NCBI GenBank assembly: GCA_030323885.1
Contig: CM059186.1
Location: 148,615,810-148,679,809, forward strand
Direction: 5' to 3'
Length of the DNA: 64,000 bases
From: Branchipolynoe longqiensis
Taxonomy: Eukaryota; Annelida; Polychaeta; Phyllodocida; Polynoidae
Shown here: positions 20,820-32,630 of the stretch, piece after piece
Numbering within the stretch: the first letter of the stretch is position 1
How the letters are laid out: each line of letters opens with the position of its first letter
The notes under the pieces: generated by a model
Database searches by the model: none
Seen by the model: the letters and a program-made list of their open reading frames with translations, nothing else
What the model was told of the DNA's origin: nothing
Translations under genes and position numbers: made by a program

Positions 20820-21537
20820 TGGCCCTGTCACACTACGACGTGACTACGTCAGCGTAACCACAACGTGAAAATAATGATATCACGTCGAAGTTATCGGCGT
20901 AATATGCAAATTGTGGACGTGAGCGTAACGTGAAAGTAACGTTGGTGTACGTCGTGACCTTAGCTGTAACGTGACAACGTTAGGGGGGAGGTGTAATTGG
21001 CGACGTGACCGGGCGTTAGTGTAACGTGAGCGTAACGTCGCCGTAACGGGTGCGACGTGGACGTAACGTGACCGTAACGCCACCGTAACGTGACCGTAAC
21101 GTGACCGTAACGTGACCGTAACGTGACCGTAACGTGACCGTAACGTGACCGTAACGTGACCGTAACGTGACCGTAACGTGACCGTAACGTGCCAAAACGC
21201 TGCCCACACGTTGCTCCCACCCGGGCCGTCGGTCTGATGTGACATAACGTGACTCTAACGTCATTTACGCTGCTATAACGATCGCGGAACGTCTACCTAA
21301 CGTCATTGTCACGTCATCCCGACGTAACGGCCTCACGTCGAGATACGTCGAAAGTTTTGAACAGGTTCAAAACCTTGACGCGCGCCGACGTAACACGACG
21401 TAACATGACGTAGCTCTACGTCACTCTAACGTCATTATGACGTCATCATAACGTAACCCAACGTACGGCAACGTAATGACGAAAAATCGTCACGTTAGGC
21501 TCACGTTGGCTCGTTACGTCGTAGTGTGACAGGGGTA
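20820..21537. mobile_element. Harbinger MITE, ACGT-rich family, copy 2, TTA target duplication
   Basis: Same ends as 3684-4352 (CCCTGTCACACTACGACGT and its inverse) with perfect TTA on both sides (20817-20819 and 21538-21540). An 11-bp array sits in the middle. It lies only 29 bp from the neighbouring MITE. Confidence 0.92.
21064..21190. repeat. 11-bp tandem array CGTGACCGTAA
   Basis: About a dozen near-perfect units of CGTGACCGTAA inside the MITE. The core GTAACG matches the TIR-proximal ACGTAACG, suggesting expansion of a subterminal motif. The long frames over it are artefacts. Confidence 0.95.
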
Positions 21538-21540
21538 TTA

Positions 21541-21859
21541 CAAGTCAGGGAGGAGGGGAAAGGTGGCCCGGCCTACCCATGTCACACTGCCTCCCTCTAC
21601 CTGCCTCCCATGTAGTGATTGGTAGACAGGAAGTGTCAACACTTATTTGTCTCAGCCGAATCTTAGTTACTCATACACAGCACATAGGCTTTTTCCACAC
21701 ACACGACTTCTTTTTTTTTTAAATACAAAATCCACTTTGTGGTCAACAGTGCCCAATCCTTTGGACACATGCAATATCTCGAGTTACCCAACACAGGTTG
21801 ATCTGAAGATAGAGATTTAATCATTATCAGTGTGTCACACTGGTGGTGGTAGAGTGAAG

Positions 21860-21902
<43 letters not shown>

Positions 21903-22959
21903 GCGCGCACCTCCACCCCCAACTTACATAACACATAGCTGTCTGACAGCCTGCCCAGTGAAGGGATTTGGCCTAGAGGCTAGACCCTTGTTTATCAAGC
22001 CCACACCTGGCTGGCTTACTATATTTATTGCCTTATCTTCATGACACACAATAGTCCAAGTACATGTTCAACATGCCATGAGAATTTAGACAACATATAT
22101 AAATATGTGTGATGCATTATACATCACATATATATAAATTCATGCAGGTTTCAATATCCATATATGCAGTTAGAGTGTAACCGACATTATATTTAAAGTC
22201 AAAGCAGGAAATACATTTAAATACACCTGTAGGCTTCCTACCTTATACTTCCAGAGTTGCAGAACCATTCACACAATTTGACATTCATCACATTTCAATA
22301 TTAATTAGCGCACAGATTTATCGTGGTTTTACAAATAAATCGAATACGTAAACACGGTTTTACTAAATAGTTTGAATATTATAACCACAACCAAATAGCG
22401 TTTATTTACCAATATATGTATAGAGGGGGCGTAATGATGTCACAAGACAACCTTCGGTGGCCATATTGGATTACATACAGAAGGCTTGCAACTGCCTGCA
22501 CTTTGCTTAGTTACTGATTTATTGGTTTATTTGTCACTGTTTTGAGAAGTTTGGCCTCAGAAGTTGTTGCTAAAGTGCTATAAGTAAACACATTGGATGT
22601 AAACTGCCCAGAACCTCCCAGAACACAAGAAAGCACTGTTTTATTGCATCTGCATGCATTCACGACATGGCTAGGGAGGGTGCTCGTAATCCAAGATGGC
22701 AGCCCGCTGACCGCTGATTGCTAAGTAATGACGTCACGTGCACTCCCTCTATTGCAATACGGACCCAAAAAGTCAGAATATTTTACATTATGGTGAAGGA
22801 TAGGGCTGGGCGTGGCATCTCCTCAGTACTGGGTATGTAAGCACATCGGGTCACAGCTTCAGCGCTTCCTCTGTGACTAGCACTTATATAGACCTATTTC
22901 AATGTTTACTAACATCGTGTATGCGCGCGCAGCTTGGCTGCAGAACGAAGGCACACTGC
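21541..22959. other. No gene seen; (AC)n at 21863-21900
   Basis: A pure CA run at 21863-21900 is the only clear feature. The rest is A/T-rich with short palindromes. A weak inverted-repeat candidate at about 22427-22760 is not convincing. Confidence 0.6.
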
Positions 22960-23268
22960 CATTGAGTTTGCCAATACGCGCAGTGCAAAACGTCAGTTTT
23001 AGTCTAAATTAATAAAAATCCAGAACTCTAACCTTATAAATTTAATATAACCTTTTTGTTAAGCATGTTTTCTATATGTTTTCCAAGCGGTTTGTGTCTA
23101 GGTCGTGTGGTTTTAGAGATATTACATTTTCTCTGTAAGAAGATTGCTCACGGCCATTGACAATGCATTGAGTTTGCCGGTAAGCGCAGTGCAAAACGTC
23201 AGTTTTAGTCAAAATTAATAGAAATCCAGAACCCTAACCTTATAAATTTAATATAATCTTGTTGTTGA
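22960..23268. repeat. Direct duplication of about 100 bp
   Basis: The segment CATTGAGTTTGCC...GCGCAGTGCAAAACGTCAG through CTTATAAATTTAATATAA occurs at 22960-23061 and again at 23166-23268 with few differences, separated by about 100 bp. Confidence 0.85.
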
Positions 23269-23385
23269 CCCTAACCCAGAACAAGCATATTCCCGCGACT
23301 GATCATAATATTGTATCTGATTAGCAGCAGAAATCGTTTCATGGCCCATGTGGCTGGGTAAGATTAATATTTACAACTGATTAAA

Positions 23386-23575
23386 GTTGCATAAGCCGAC
23401 GGTTTTCAGTTTCTCTCTTTTTATTTCAAATGATTAACTTTGGAGATATTTGAAGTGCAGAAATACCTAATTACTTTATCAAAACACTGATACCCTAGGC
23501 TTCAGCTGTAACAGGTTCTATTTAAATTGACTTAGTATTCCCTTCTATATGGGAACAAAGGCCTAATATGTGCCT
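23386..23575 (-). mobile_element. MITE family 2, truncated reverse copy
   Basis: Begins GTTGCATAAGCCGACGG and follows the reverse complement of 3137-3485 for about 190 bp (for example AACAGGTTCTATTTAAATTG), then loses similarity. Confidence 0.65.
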
Positions 23576-23987
23576 CTTGGCTAGCTGCATAGATGAGAAT
23601 CTTCCGGATTTTTTATCTGCATGTTTTTTTTCCCGGATATGTATGACCATTCGAAGTCCCAAAAATTCGCCAAATATTTTCCTCTTTTTTTTTTTTTTTT
23701 GTCAAGCCATTCTCATCTATGTCGCTCTCTTTGAATTTAATCTGACTCATTCCGGCTAGGAGTCATGATGGGGATTTTACTGAAACCCTGTTAGTTCTTT
23801 TGAATTATATGTGACTCACTGTATGAAACCCCAACTGTGAATCACAGTGGGTCGTCACCGGGTTTCAATTTGATTAATACTGAATAAAAGTAGGAAAGCA
23901 AAGACATGTTTTATTCATCAAAGGTGAACCAATTATTAATTATTATTATCCGGCTTGTTGCAACGCGCGAACACCACGAGTTAGATT

Positions 23988-24030
23988 ATTGGGGTTTTAC
24001 GACCTAACAACATCTAAGGTGAGGATGGAT
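23988..24030 (-). repeat. SINE-B tail fragment
   Basis: GGGGTTTTACGACCTAACAAC followed by ATCTAAGGTGAGGATGG matches the reverse of the SINE-B 3' end. Confidence 0.6.
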
Positions 24031-24140
24031 AATGACTTGTTATTATGACCAACGCACCTTTACTTATTTATCATTATTATGATAAAATATTACTTGCGGC
24101 AAATAGCTTGAAACAACCTATTTTGTACGAGTTATTTATA

Positions 24141-24488
24141 ACTGCATAGTCCGATGAAAGTATCAAATTTTCAAAACCAAGACACTTATATCTAGATTTG
24201 ATTCTACAGATCCAACTTACATGCTGCTGCACTTAAGTATTTATTGTTGCACAAACGGAAATGATAAGCCAATTTAATAGAACGCGTTCCTGCTGAAGCC
24301 AATGCTGTCCGAGTTTTGATATGCTTGCCAAAATTAAATTGGCTTGTTTTCACTTCAAGTGTCTCCAAAGTTAGCCATTTATAATAATAGTAACTTGCCC
24401 CAAACTAAGGTAAAATAGACTATTATGCTGCACCAAATATTTTTATCTAAGTAAGTGGCAGAAACTCAAAACCATCAACCTATGCAAT
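24141..24488. mobile_element. MITE family 2, copy 2
   Basis: ACTGCATAGTCCGATG at the left and an inverted AACCTATGCAAT at the right; internal sequence parallels 3137-3485 throughout. Between here and 24757 only a C-run near 24675-24710 is notable. Confidence 0.75.
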
Positions 24489-25133
24489 TTTAAGGCCCAG
24501 TCATGGTAGGACGGTCTTTGTGATCAAGCTGTAGCATTTAGTGTCATTCATATCTAATGACTGTCCTCGGTGATGTAGGGTAAAAAATTACAGACTTGCA
24601 ATGTAGTGAAAATACCCATTATCACATATAGTAAATTTGAAGGTTTTTTTTGTAGGCCTTATAACCTAAGGAACCCCTCCCCCCCTCCCCCCCACCCCCA
24701 CCCCCGTATAGTATCACATAAATACTAATAATAGGCATGGGGATTAGAGAGTCTAAAGCCGTGTTCACACGGGCGATTTAATCCGCTTCATATAAAGCGC
24801 CTTGCCTAGTTCGCCTCACATTTTGCCGTGTGAACGCGATGTGAGGCGGTTTAGGGCTTAATCGATTCATATGATTCGCTTTATCTAATCCACCTAAGCA
24901 AGGTGGTTTATATTAAGCGAACTAGCTTAGGTCGGCCCATCTCGCCCGTGTGAACCCAATTGAATTATATGAGGCGGATTAAGGACGTCACACGCATGCG
25001 CAGTCGAGCGATTGTTTAGTTGTGTTCTGGTTATCCGGTGAGTCGCGCATGCGCTGTGGTTGTTATTCGATGACTCGTACCCTGCAACGCAAACTTCACG
25101 CACAGTCCACAAAGCAACGGCGAGCACTTCGGT

Positions 25134-28100
25134 ATGGCTTCGGGGAGCAATTCGCGTGAGACTTGTCGTCGGGACAACTGGTACGACGAGGAAGTGCGTG
25201 TACTGCTCAGTTTGTGGGGTGAGGATACCGTGCAGCACGAACTAGATAGCTTGGGCCGCAATATTAACATATACAGGCGTTTGGCCGAGAGGCTGAGCCG
25301 CCAGTGCAGCGCAGGGAGAGTCGCTCGGAATGCCACTGCGTGCAGAACGAAAATCAAAAGTTTGATCCAAACTTATAAGAAATGTCGGGACAATAACAAG
25401 TAATTAATTAATTTGTGTGTGTTATTTAATATATTTACGATGATTGTGGTTGCTAAATAGATTACCAGCAACCGTTGATGGCAAATTGTTATCCGGCGGC
25501 ACTAGTAGTACAATGGGTTAAAAACAAAAACTGTATCCACCGGTGAAAAAAACTAGTGGCTACCGCAACGATCAGATGTGATAAAAGATTTCATATTGTG
25601 GTGTGGTACGCCAAGAACTGGGCCTAATAACAGGACATATGTGAAGATTCATGTTGGTGATTTAGATAATAGGCCAGGGGGCCCTACAAAGTAATAACAA
25701 AACTCAGGTTTGTGACACAACACATTTGCATTTGATGGTCTTTATTAAAGTGGCAATAATTTTCGAGGCGCACAACATTTCTGCGCATTACTGTTGGTTA
25801 TAGTTGGTTATAGTGTTTGCACGTAAGAAATTTTTTTTTTGATTATTCCCATTAGTTACCAAAACCATCTGCATTTCATCAGTGTTTTTACTAATTTCCC
25901 AATGCTTTTGCAGCCGTAGTGGGCGGGGGCGCCAGACGTTCCGCTATTATGACGAAATCGGCGCCATTCTGGGGACGAGGCCAACAGCGGACCCCCTCAG
26001 CTACCTTGACACCGGTGACATGTCCAGCCTTTCAGGTATGTTATACTGTGGGATAGAGTGTTAATGATAGATTAATTTAGCGATATGATGGTGACATTAC
26101 GTAGAACTTATCGAGATATGAAATTAATTAAATGTTAACAGTATTGGGCCTGGTGGGGGGGGAGCCAATTAGTGGTTGTGGGCGACTATAAGCGTATCAA
26201 TTAATTTGGCAGAGAGCTAGTACCTTATCAATAGCGTATTGCTATTAACTGATAAGGCACCATAAGGAACTTTTAGTTTTGCTGCTCGTTCTGCGGAGCC
26301 TGTGAAAAGCCGATAACATTCTGCAAGCCATCACCTAATGTTCCTAATTAACCGTTCTACACGAACCCAACTACCTGATTTTATTTAGCGGTAAATTAAA
26401 ATGAAAACACAATTTAGCGACATAGCCGTGTTCACACCTACAGTTAAACTGCCTAACTCAAACCATCTTAACTAATCCACGTCACAAACTGGTTTACATG
26501 AACCTAACTAGTTGCGTGGACTCAGCGACAAATAATGTTAGCACTTTGTTGACACAAATATTGTAAACCAGATTAGTTAAGCCAGTTTAGTTACACCGCT
26601 TTAATATGTCGGTAGCAACGAGGCTGTAGATAGCCCTAGGAAAAAAAAAATTACAGGTGAACTAATGTTCCTAATGAACTAATGAACTAATGAACCGTGC
26701 TACATGAAACAAACTAGTTGAGTCGAATTACACGTAATATACAAATGTTATTCGAACCCTACTTTCTAACACCACACACAAAATATTATAAATTGTGCTT
26801 GCCAGAGGCCGCCACAGCAGACCTCATAGTGGGCGCGGAGGAAGAGCTGGATCCGGATGTGCTCGTCGATGTCGAAGTGGAGGTGGAAACTCAAGAGGAG
26901 ACCCCATCTGAGCCTGCAGCAGACCAAGCGCCTCCTACAGCCAACCAGGCCCGCCAACCCACAGCGACAAGTAAGTACCTTTCTAGTCAATGAAATCGAC
27001 GGGCCCCTAACCTCACATGGCCCGGCACCAACAACTGTAAATAATCGCCTATACATATGTGGGTCACTCTCCAGAAAACTGGTCAGCATGGGATGGCATT
27101 TTACAACATCAATACAGAAACATATTTTATTGCATTGATATATCAAACAAAACCGTTCCCAAATAAAAAATTAAACATTTATGAAGATGTGTGCATGTAT
27201 AAATTTAAAAAAAAGATTTCTTGTCCTCAAATATAACATTACAGATTTCCGTCACATGTGTAACCAGTGGTGTCCAAACAAATATTGTACACTAATTATT
27301 CTGTGAATAAACGCTGGCTGGGAATTACTTTGTTTTATCAATATAAGCACTACATAATTCTGTATATTATGCCATGTTTAATATGGTTCTAAATATGATA
27401 TTATTTAATTGTGAATAGATTTTTATTAAGCAGACATAGCTAAATCATGGACTACACCTTTATTAGTTATCTCATCAATTTATATTTTACATAGATTTAA
27501 AGGGGAGATTTTAATATATGTCACAAACCGTTGTACAAGAAGCGAACTACTTGCGGCGATTTAGCCGATTATTACAACCAACAGTTTTTGTGGTTGTTCC
27601 GGGTATTTTGACCAGTGCTGTACAACTAACAAACCACGTACACAAGAACTCACTGCATTTTACAACAACCGAACTAGTTGGGGCGATTTACGGGGTTATT
27701 AGAACGAAATTTGTTTGCCCCTCCTGTTATATTGATTTGTCGTCGCAAATTACAAAACTACGTACGCAACACGTGGAAGTTTATGCTCAGTCGCCTTAAG
27801 TAATGTCAGTCAGGAAGCGTTTTACATGAAACCAACTATTTCAGGCAATGTGGCTTGTACTTTAAACAAACTGTGCTCATATTTCAGGGTTCGGCAAACG
27901 CAAGGCAAAAGCCACGGGGAAGAAGGATCGCATGCTGGAAACAGTCCTCACCGAGTTCTGGAGTGGTCAGACGGAGGCGGCAGCTCTCTTGAGCCAGCAA
28001 CATGAGAGGCGCCTCGACCGGGAAATGGAAATGGCGGAGAGGCGCCTCAACAACGATATCGAGATGGAGGAAAGGCGCCATCGCCGCGCCCTGGAGATGG

Positions 28101-28324
28101 AAGAACGGCGCATTGATCGAGAGATGTCACAGCAAGCGGCGCAGAGGAGGCATGAGGAGCGCATGATGCAGCTACTCACGTCAGCGCAACGTGCACCGCC
28201 GCCGCCGCCCCAGCACTTCCAGAGTGCCACCACCGATGGGGTTACGCGCATAACCCTCCTGACCCCACAAACTGGCCAGGCCGCACAACCCAGCACAAGC
28301 GCTAACACAAGCTTTTATGACTGA
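25134..28324 (+). CDS. Four-exon Myb/SANT-like DNA-binding protein, TE-borne
   Basis: Exons 25134-25399, 25914-26035, 26806-26970 and 27888-28324 have GT donors and AG acceptors at every junction and join into one open frame of 329 codons plus TGA. Residues 10-100 form a trihelix/Myb_DNA-bind_4-type domain: NWYDEEVRVLLSLW, then RNINIYRRLAERL and CRTKIKSLIQTYKKCRDNN. The last helix continues across the first splice into RSGRGRQTFRYYDEIGAILG, as this family does, which confirms the intron. Next come an acidic region (EEELDPDVLVDVEVEVE), a basic FGKRKAKATGKK string, and a Glu/Arg-rich coiled coil (EMEERRHRRALEMEERRID), ending with Pro-rich and Thr-rich tails. Probably the Harbinger accessory protein that binds element ends. 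Nothing broken is seen. A domesticated host gene is the alternative. Confidence 0.85.
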
Positions 28325-30091
28325 CAATGTATATAACAGATTTGGAAAAAGAATTTAACCCAAGTTTTTTCGATTAGTATCATGTACATAACTTACTCAT
28401 TTTTACCGTTTACCTTATGTCGGCCAGTTTAGGAAACAGGAGCTTCGAAATTTAATGTTTATTTGCCGACTTGTATGACACTTTTATTTTTTTTGAACTT
28501 GTGCGTTCACATTGAACTTTCCTACTTGACATTTGAATAAAATGTTCTAGTAGTTCCCTATATTACAGCTTTGTTCCATGTTTTGTTGACATTTCATTAT
28601 TTCATGCAGTTTGTGACATAATATTTACAGGAACCTAAGTGGGTTTAACTAATGCACCTCAGGAAGCGTTTTACATGAAGCGAACTAGTTGATTTGGTTT
28701 AGCGTGTTAATACTTTTTACGAACTAAAGTAACCCAGGTACGCCTCGCGTATAGCAGGCCCATTTCCCTCACCGTCTACAGCAGGGGCAACGTTCTGTGG
28801 TGAATTATTTCAGTCAATCGAGCAGCATTCGGCAATTTTAATGACTGAGGCAGGAGAACACGGCGTATTGCAGCGCAGGTGTCGGGAAACATGACACAGC
28901 ACATACATTTCGGTATGCCACCAACCAGAGTGACTCAATGAGACACGCACTTCAATGGGAATCCATCTGAAATTAGTGAACACAATAACGAAACCATATA
29001 ACAATCGGTGTGGGTGTAATTTACGACACGTTTTACATATAGAGTTGCTGGAGAAACTGTAGGTAAACCGAAAATATGCTAGTGGATACTAGTTTGCTTC
29101 ATGTAGATCGGGTTATATAAAGCGACCCAAGATTTAAACGTGACATGAATGGGTATTTCATTTGAATAAATTTTAGATTTCAGCAGGATAGCAAACTGGA
29201 GAGTGGAAAAAAGTTCGCGTCATGTAGCTCGGGTTATATAAATCGACCTAACCTTCCCCCCATTGTCCAATGAAACGGCTGTAACCTCGAAAAGGCAGTA
29301 TGGAACGTCCCAAAAAATTCACTATTATAAGATCAATTATAGCTATGACAAACAAAACAAAACTCCACAAATATGTGACAAATGTCTGCATTTACTTTTA
29401 TTCTATTGGGTCGATTGCACACAGCACATAGGCAACATTTCATTCAGATCTCTAAAATAACAAATGAAGCGAACTAGTTTACACTCTACTGTGTGTCAAC
29501 TATTGCTACACACAGTAGAGTGGAAACTAGTTCGCTTCATGTATATTTATGTATATTTTGTTGTCGCCTTATATAGATCGCCCTAAATGCACGATCCTTC
29601 TAAAACCCCAGGACACAACACTGGAGAGTGCAAACTAGTTTGCTTCATGTACATCGGCTTATATAAATCGCGATCAACTTCGGCGACGTAGGTAAACACA
29701 AAACAGCTTACATGACTGCCTACCTTTACCGCATCCATTGCACCCCGTCCCGCCTAGCATGGAGGCCCAACAGCGTTATCAGTTGCATGCTAAACGATCT
29801 ATGCTCTTTTTCTTGCCAATCAAAAAAAACTCTCCGCTCTTCGCAACCACCGCCTCACAATCCCTCACATATTTGGGTCGTGATCAACCTATTCTTTCCC
29901 GTGTTGACGCCTCATGTTGCGCTCTAAATATCACCAACATTCCGATCGCTACCTTCTCCACCATTGTTTTGGTTAGAAACGGTCATGCGCAGATATGCAC
30001 TTCCGCCTTAAACTGGCCTAAGTCCTGCCCGTGTGGACGTGACACACTTTCAAACTCTGTCCGTGTGAACACGCCACTAGTTCGTTTCATA
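26495..30091. repeat. Dispersed ACATGAAGCGAACTAGTT motif arrays, polarised
   Basis: Forward copies near 26495, 26702, 27539, 27661, 27822 and 28672. Reverse copies (AACTAGTTCGCTTCATGTA type) near 29088, 29211, 29632 and 30076, plus a facing pair at 29464-29540. Several carry a second shared part, CGATTTA/TATAAATCG, 10-25 bp away, and right-hand copies share GGAGAGTG just upstream. Similar words lie in the left subterminal zone. Confidence 0.75.
29464..29540. repeat. Long hairpin, 33-bp arms, 11-bp loop
   Basis: The arm ATGAAGCGAACTAGTTT... (29464-29496) is matched by its reverse complement at 29508-29540 with one mismatch. The loop is CAACTATTGCT. Each arm contains one full array motif. Confidence 0.9.
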
Positions 30092-30747
30092 TGATTCGCC
30101 TTGTCTAACTCGCTTTACATTTTGCCCGTGTGAACACAGCTTAATGGTGCTCGGGAAAACCAATTACGGCCTACTGGGTTTGTGCTAAAATATACCTAAC
30201 CCATTTTAAGTGAGATTATTTTTAACAAGATACAATGAAATATTCATGTAAGAAATAGGCGCTACATGGTAAAATCACATGATCAGACCTTTAATGGTTA
30301 TTTAATAGTTTTTGTTTTCTTTGTTCAGTATCAGATTTATAACAATATGGTGTCGGCGGCCCGGCCTCTCTGTTGGGCACAACGATCAAGTCGCCATGGG
30401 TACACACTGGTCACTGCTACAAGTCGGTACCCGTCCTGATGTTGCTACAGCTTAAACCCCCAAATTAGTAAATAAACAGCATGTATAGGCCTACTGGTGG
30501 CTGTCATTTCAATACAGTTGACTGGTCTGGGGCAACCACTGAAGTCACCACTGGGCTTGCGAGCCCATTGTTTGGGTGTGCAAGCTCGCAGCGCACTCCC
30601 TTCCCCAGAAGTTTGCTTTGTCCGAGCATGCCAACCCCAGTTTCTGTGACCTAATTACCATTCCCAGTCCCAGTCTTTTGTCTAGGGTTCCAGTGTTTGA
30701 GGTAAATTATATTGGCATTGTTTTGCAGGTGTGCTGAATTGCAGGGA

Positions 30748-31105
30748 CCAGACGGGTTAGCTGAATGAGTTGAGCGTCCGTCCCCCGGTTTGGTAGATCG
30801 TGGGATTCGAACCCACGGGTTCCAACCCTGGTTGAGTCAAACCAATGACTTAAAAATTGATACTTCTTGGTTCTTACAAACTTAGCCAGGCCCCCGATAT
30901 TATTAGGATAGGGCAAGGACTAGCTGGTTCAGTGTCACGATAATGTGACTGGGTGAGGTACCAGGTCATGGTTCTGGCAGCCTGCTCTCCCAGTGGGGTA
31001 ACACTATAAAATCGCCATGAGTGTGCACCGTCATAAGTCGGTACCCGTTGTGATATGACCTTATATGTTGCCATGACGTAAAACCCCAAACAACCGACCA
31101 ACCTC
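30748..31105 (+). mobile_element. SINE-B copy
   Basis: tRNA-like head (GGTTAGCTGAATGAGTTGAG, B-box-like GGGATTCGAACCC), body AAACCAATGACTTAAAAATTG, middle AGGATAGGGCAAGGAC, and 3' end GTTGCCATGACGTAAAACCC. Nearly full length. Bases 30145-30747 before it show no gene. Confidence 0.85.
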
Positions 31106-31106
31106 G

Positions 31107-31421
31107 GCCGCATTCAGGGTACGCCTCCGAGTCAACTCCAAGTCTGCTCCGCACATTCTTTTTGGCCCATATGCTTTCAGGGTACGCCTCCGAGTCAACT
31201 CGGAGACGTCTGGCTTTTCAGATAGGAGGCAAAAAGTGCCTCGAATATGGCCGCTGAATTCAAAGGTTTCAGCCAATCAGAGCTGTTCTTTTCAATTGCA
31301 AATGGCTTCCCCCTATGGAGGCCGCCATTTTTGAGACACCTAATAGCTAAAGTCTTTCAGACTAACACAACATCCAGATTATTTCCGAGGCGCCTCTGAG
31401 GCGTACCTTGAACGCGGCCCT
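31107..31421. mobile_element. MITE family 6, GGTACGCCTC ends
   Basis: GGCCGCATTCAGGGTACGCCTC at the left is inverted at the right as GAGGCGTACCTTGAACGCGGCC, about 22 bp with two mismatches. CAGGGTACGCCTCCGAGTC occurs twice near the left end. About 315 bp, non-coding. Confidence 0.85.
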
Positions 31422-31617
31422 GTATTGCAGAGAATTTAGCTAAAGTTACCTCGAGGATAAATTCACCATAATTAATCCAAAGGCCAGTCAGGTTAATTAT
31501 CAAAATTATTTCGGATATAATTCCTATCCCCTCAAATAAACAAAAGTGTGTAGAATAAATGTCATGTACTCGGTGAGGTCGGGCCAACAAATTATGTTAT
31601 TATTAGTCCAGTATTAC

Positions 31618-31975
31618 TATTACTGCGGGACGCCCAATGGAAGGTAACTATGCCAAAAGTAGCCAGATAAGACACCACACAGCTACGTACAAGCCTATGA
31701 TATGTAAATAGGAGTAGGCTAGTCTAGTAATAAGACTAGAAAAAAATCAAATACATATATGCCAAGAAAATCCAAAAAAAAATAACATAGGCTACTAACC
31801 ATACCAACCAACTATATATCTGCTACTGGAGTGCAGGCAATCAAATACCTTATCAGCAGCTACTGTGTGGTAAGATAACACCAAAACTACAACTGGCCAG
31901 CATTGAAAACAAGCCTGAATACCCGAGCCTATATGCTATGGACAGTATAAATACAGCCTCACTTAAAAAAATATA
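31618..31975 (+). repeat. Interspersed repeat, copy 1 of an inverted pair
   Basis: About 350 bp (GACGCCCAATGGAAGGTAAC to GGACAGTATAAATACAGCC) recur in reverse at 63636-63968. Non-coding. Bases 31976-32202 show no gene. Confidence 0.8.
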
Positions 31976-32202
31976 TAAAAAATATATAAATTACCGTGTG
32001 CCGTAGTGACGGCCACTTGGTGGAACCTGCTCGTGGCCGTTCCGCGTGGGTGATCAAACTACGCTACGCTAGCCCTTCAATAATGAGATTCTATGGGTAT
32101 ATCTGGTATGCAATTTAGACACATTTTGTTGTGTCCACATAGTGCTCTTTCGGGCAATGTTGTCCTTACTCTGATATTTGTTTTCTGATTCTTACTTAGT
32201 AA

Positions 32203-32548
32203 AGGCCCTGTCACACCTCACCGAATTGGGGGAAACAGACAGAAAACAAACAATGTCCGGTTTGTGTCCGTACAAGTTTTGAACATGCACAACACTAGGA
32301 ACGGATGCTGCCAGACTGACGTCTACGGTTCTTGTCCAGTTTGATTTTGTTTCGTCCGTTGGCTATCCGTTCATCTCCATTTCATGTCTGTTTCATGTCC
32401 ATTTCATGTCCGTTTCATGTCTGTTCATTGTCCGTTCGTAGACCCGATGTCGCAACACTCTGACACATTTTAATACATTTTGATACTTATCACCACCGGA
32501 CTAGACAATTCTGTCCGTTGCTCAATCCGGCATAGTGTGACAGGCACT
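32203..32548. mobile_element. Harbinger MITE, GTCCGTTTCATG-rich family
   Basis: AGGCCCTGTCACAC at the left and its inverse GTGTGACAGGCACT at the right, with TAA on both sides (32200-32202 and 32549-32551). The interior iterates TTTCATGTCCG/GTCCGTT. Confidence 0.88.
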
Positions 32549-32630
32549 TAACAATTGTAACCGGACGCCGTCGCCAAAAGCGCCCTGGCTTCCACTGTGG
32601 AGAGTTGGGGTTCTAACTAATCCCGGCTGA

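Larger units (their letters stand above)
24757..30141. mobile_element. 5.4-kb Harbinger-like element with Myb/SANT gene and no transposase
   Basis: The left end AGCCGTGTTCACACGGGC and right end GCCCGTGTGAACACAGCT are inverted repeats. TAA flanks both sides (24754-24756 and 30142-30144), the PIF/Harbinger signature. A four-exon DNA-binding gene occupies 25134-28324. I find no DDE core in any frame. The introns and right third instead carry repeated copies of an ACATGAAGCGAACTAGTT-type motif, mostly one way round left of 29000 and reversed right of it. Confidence 0.85.

Noticed and set aside
20880..21264. Arg/Val/Tyr repeat proteins on the reverse strand
   Set aside because: Product of the 11-bp CGTGACCGTAA array.
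22427..22760. Possible MITE with ATAGAGGG ends
   Set aside because: Only 8 bp of inverted match; the longer TGACGTCA-like words are in direct, not inverted, arrangement.
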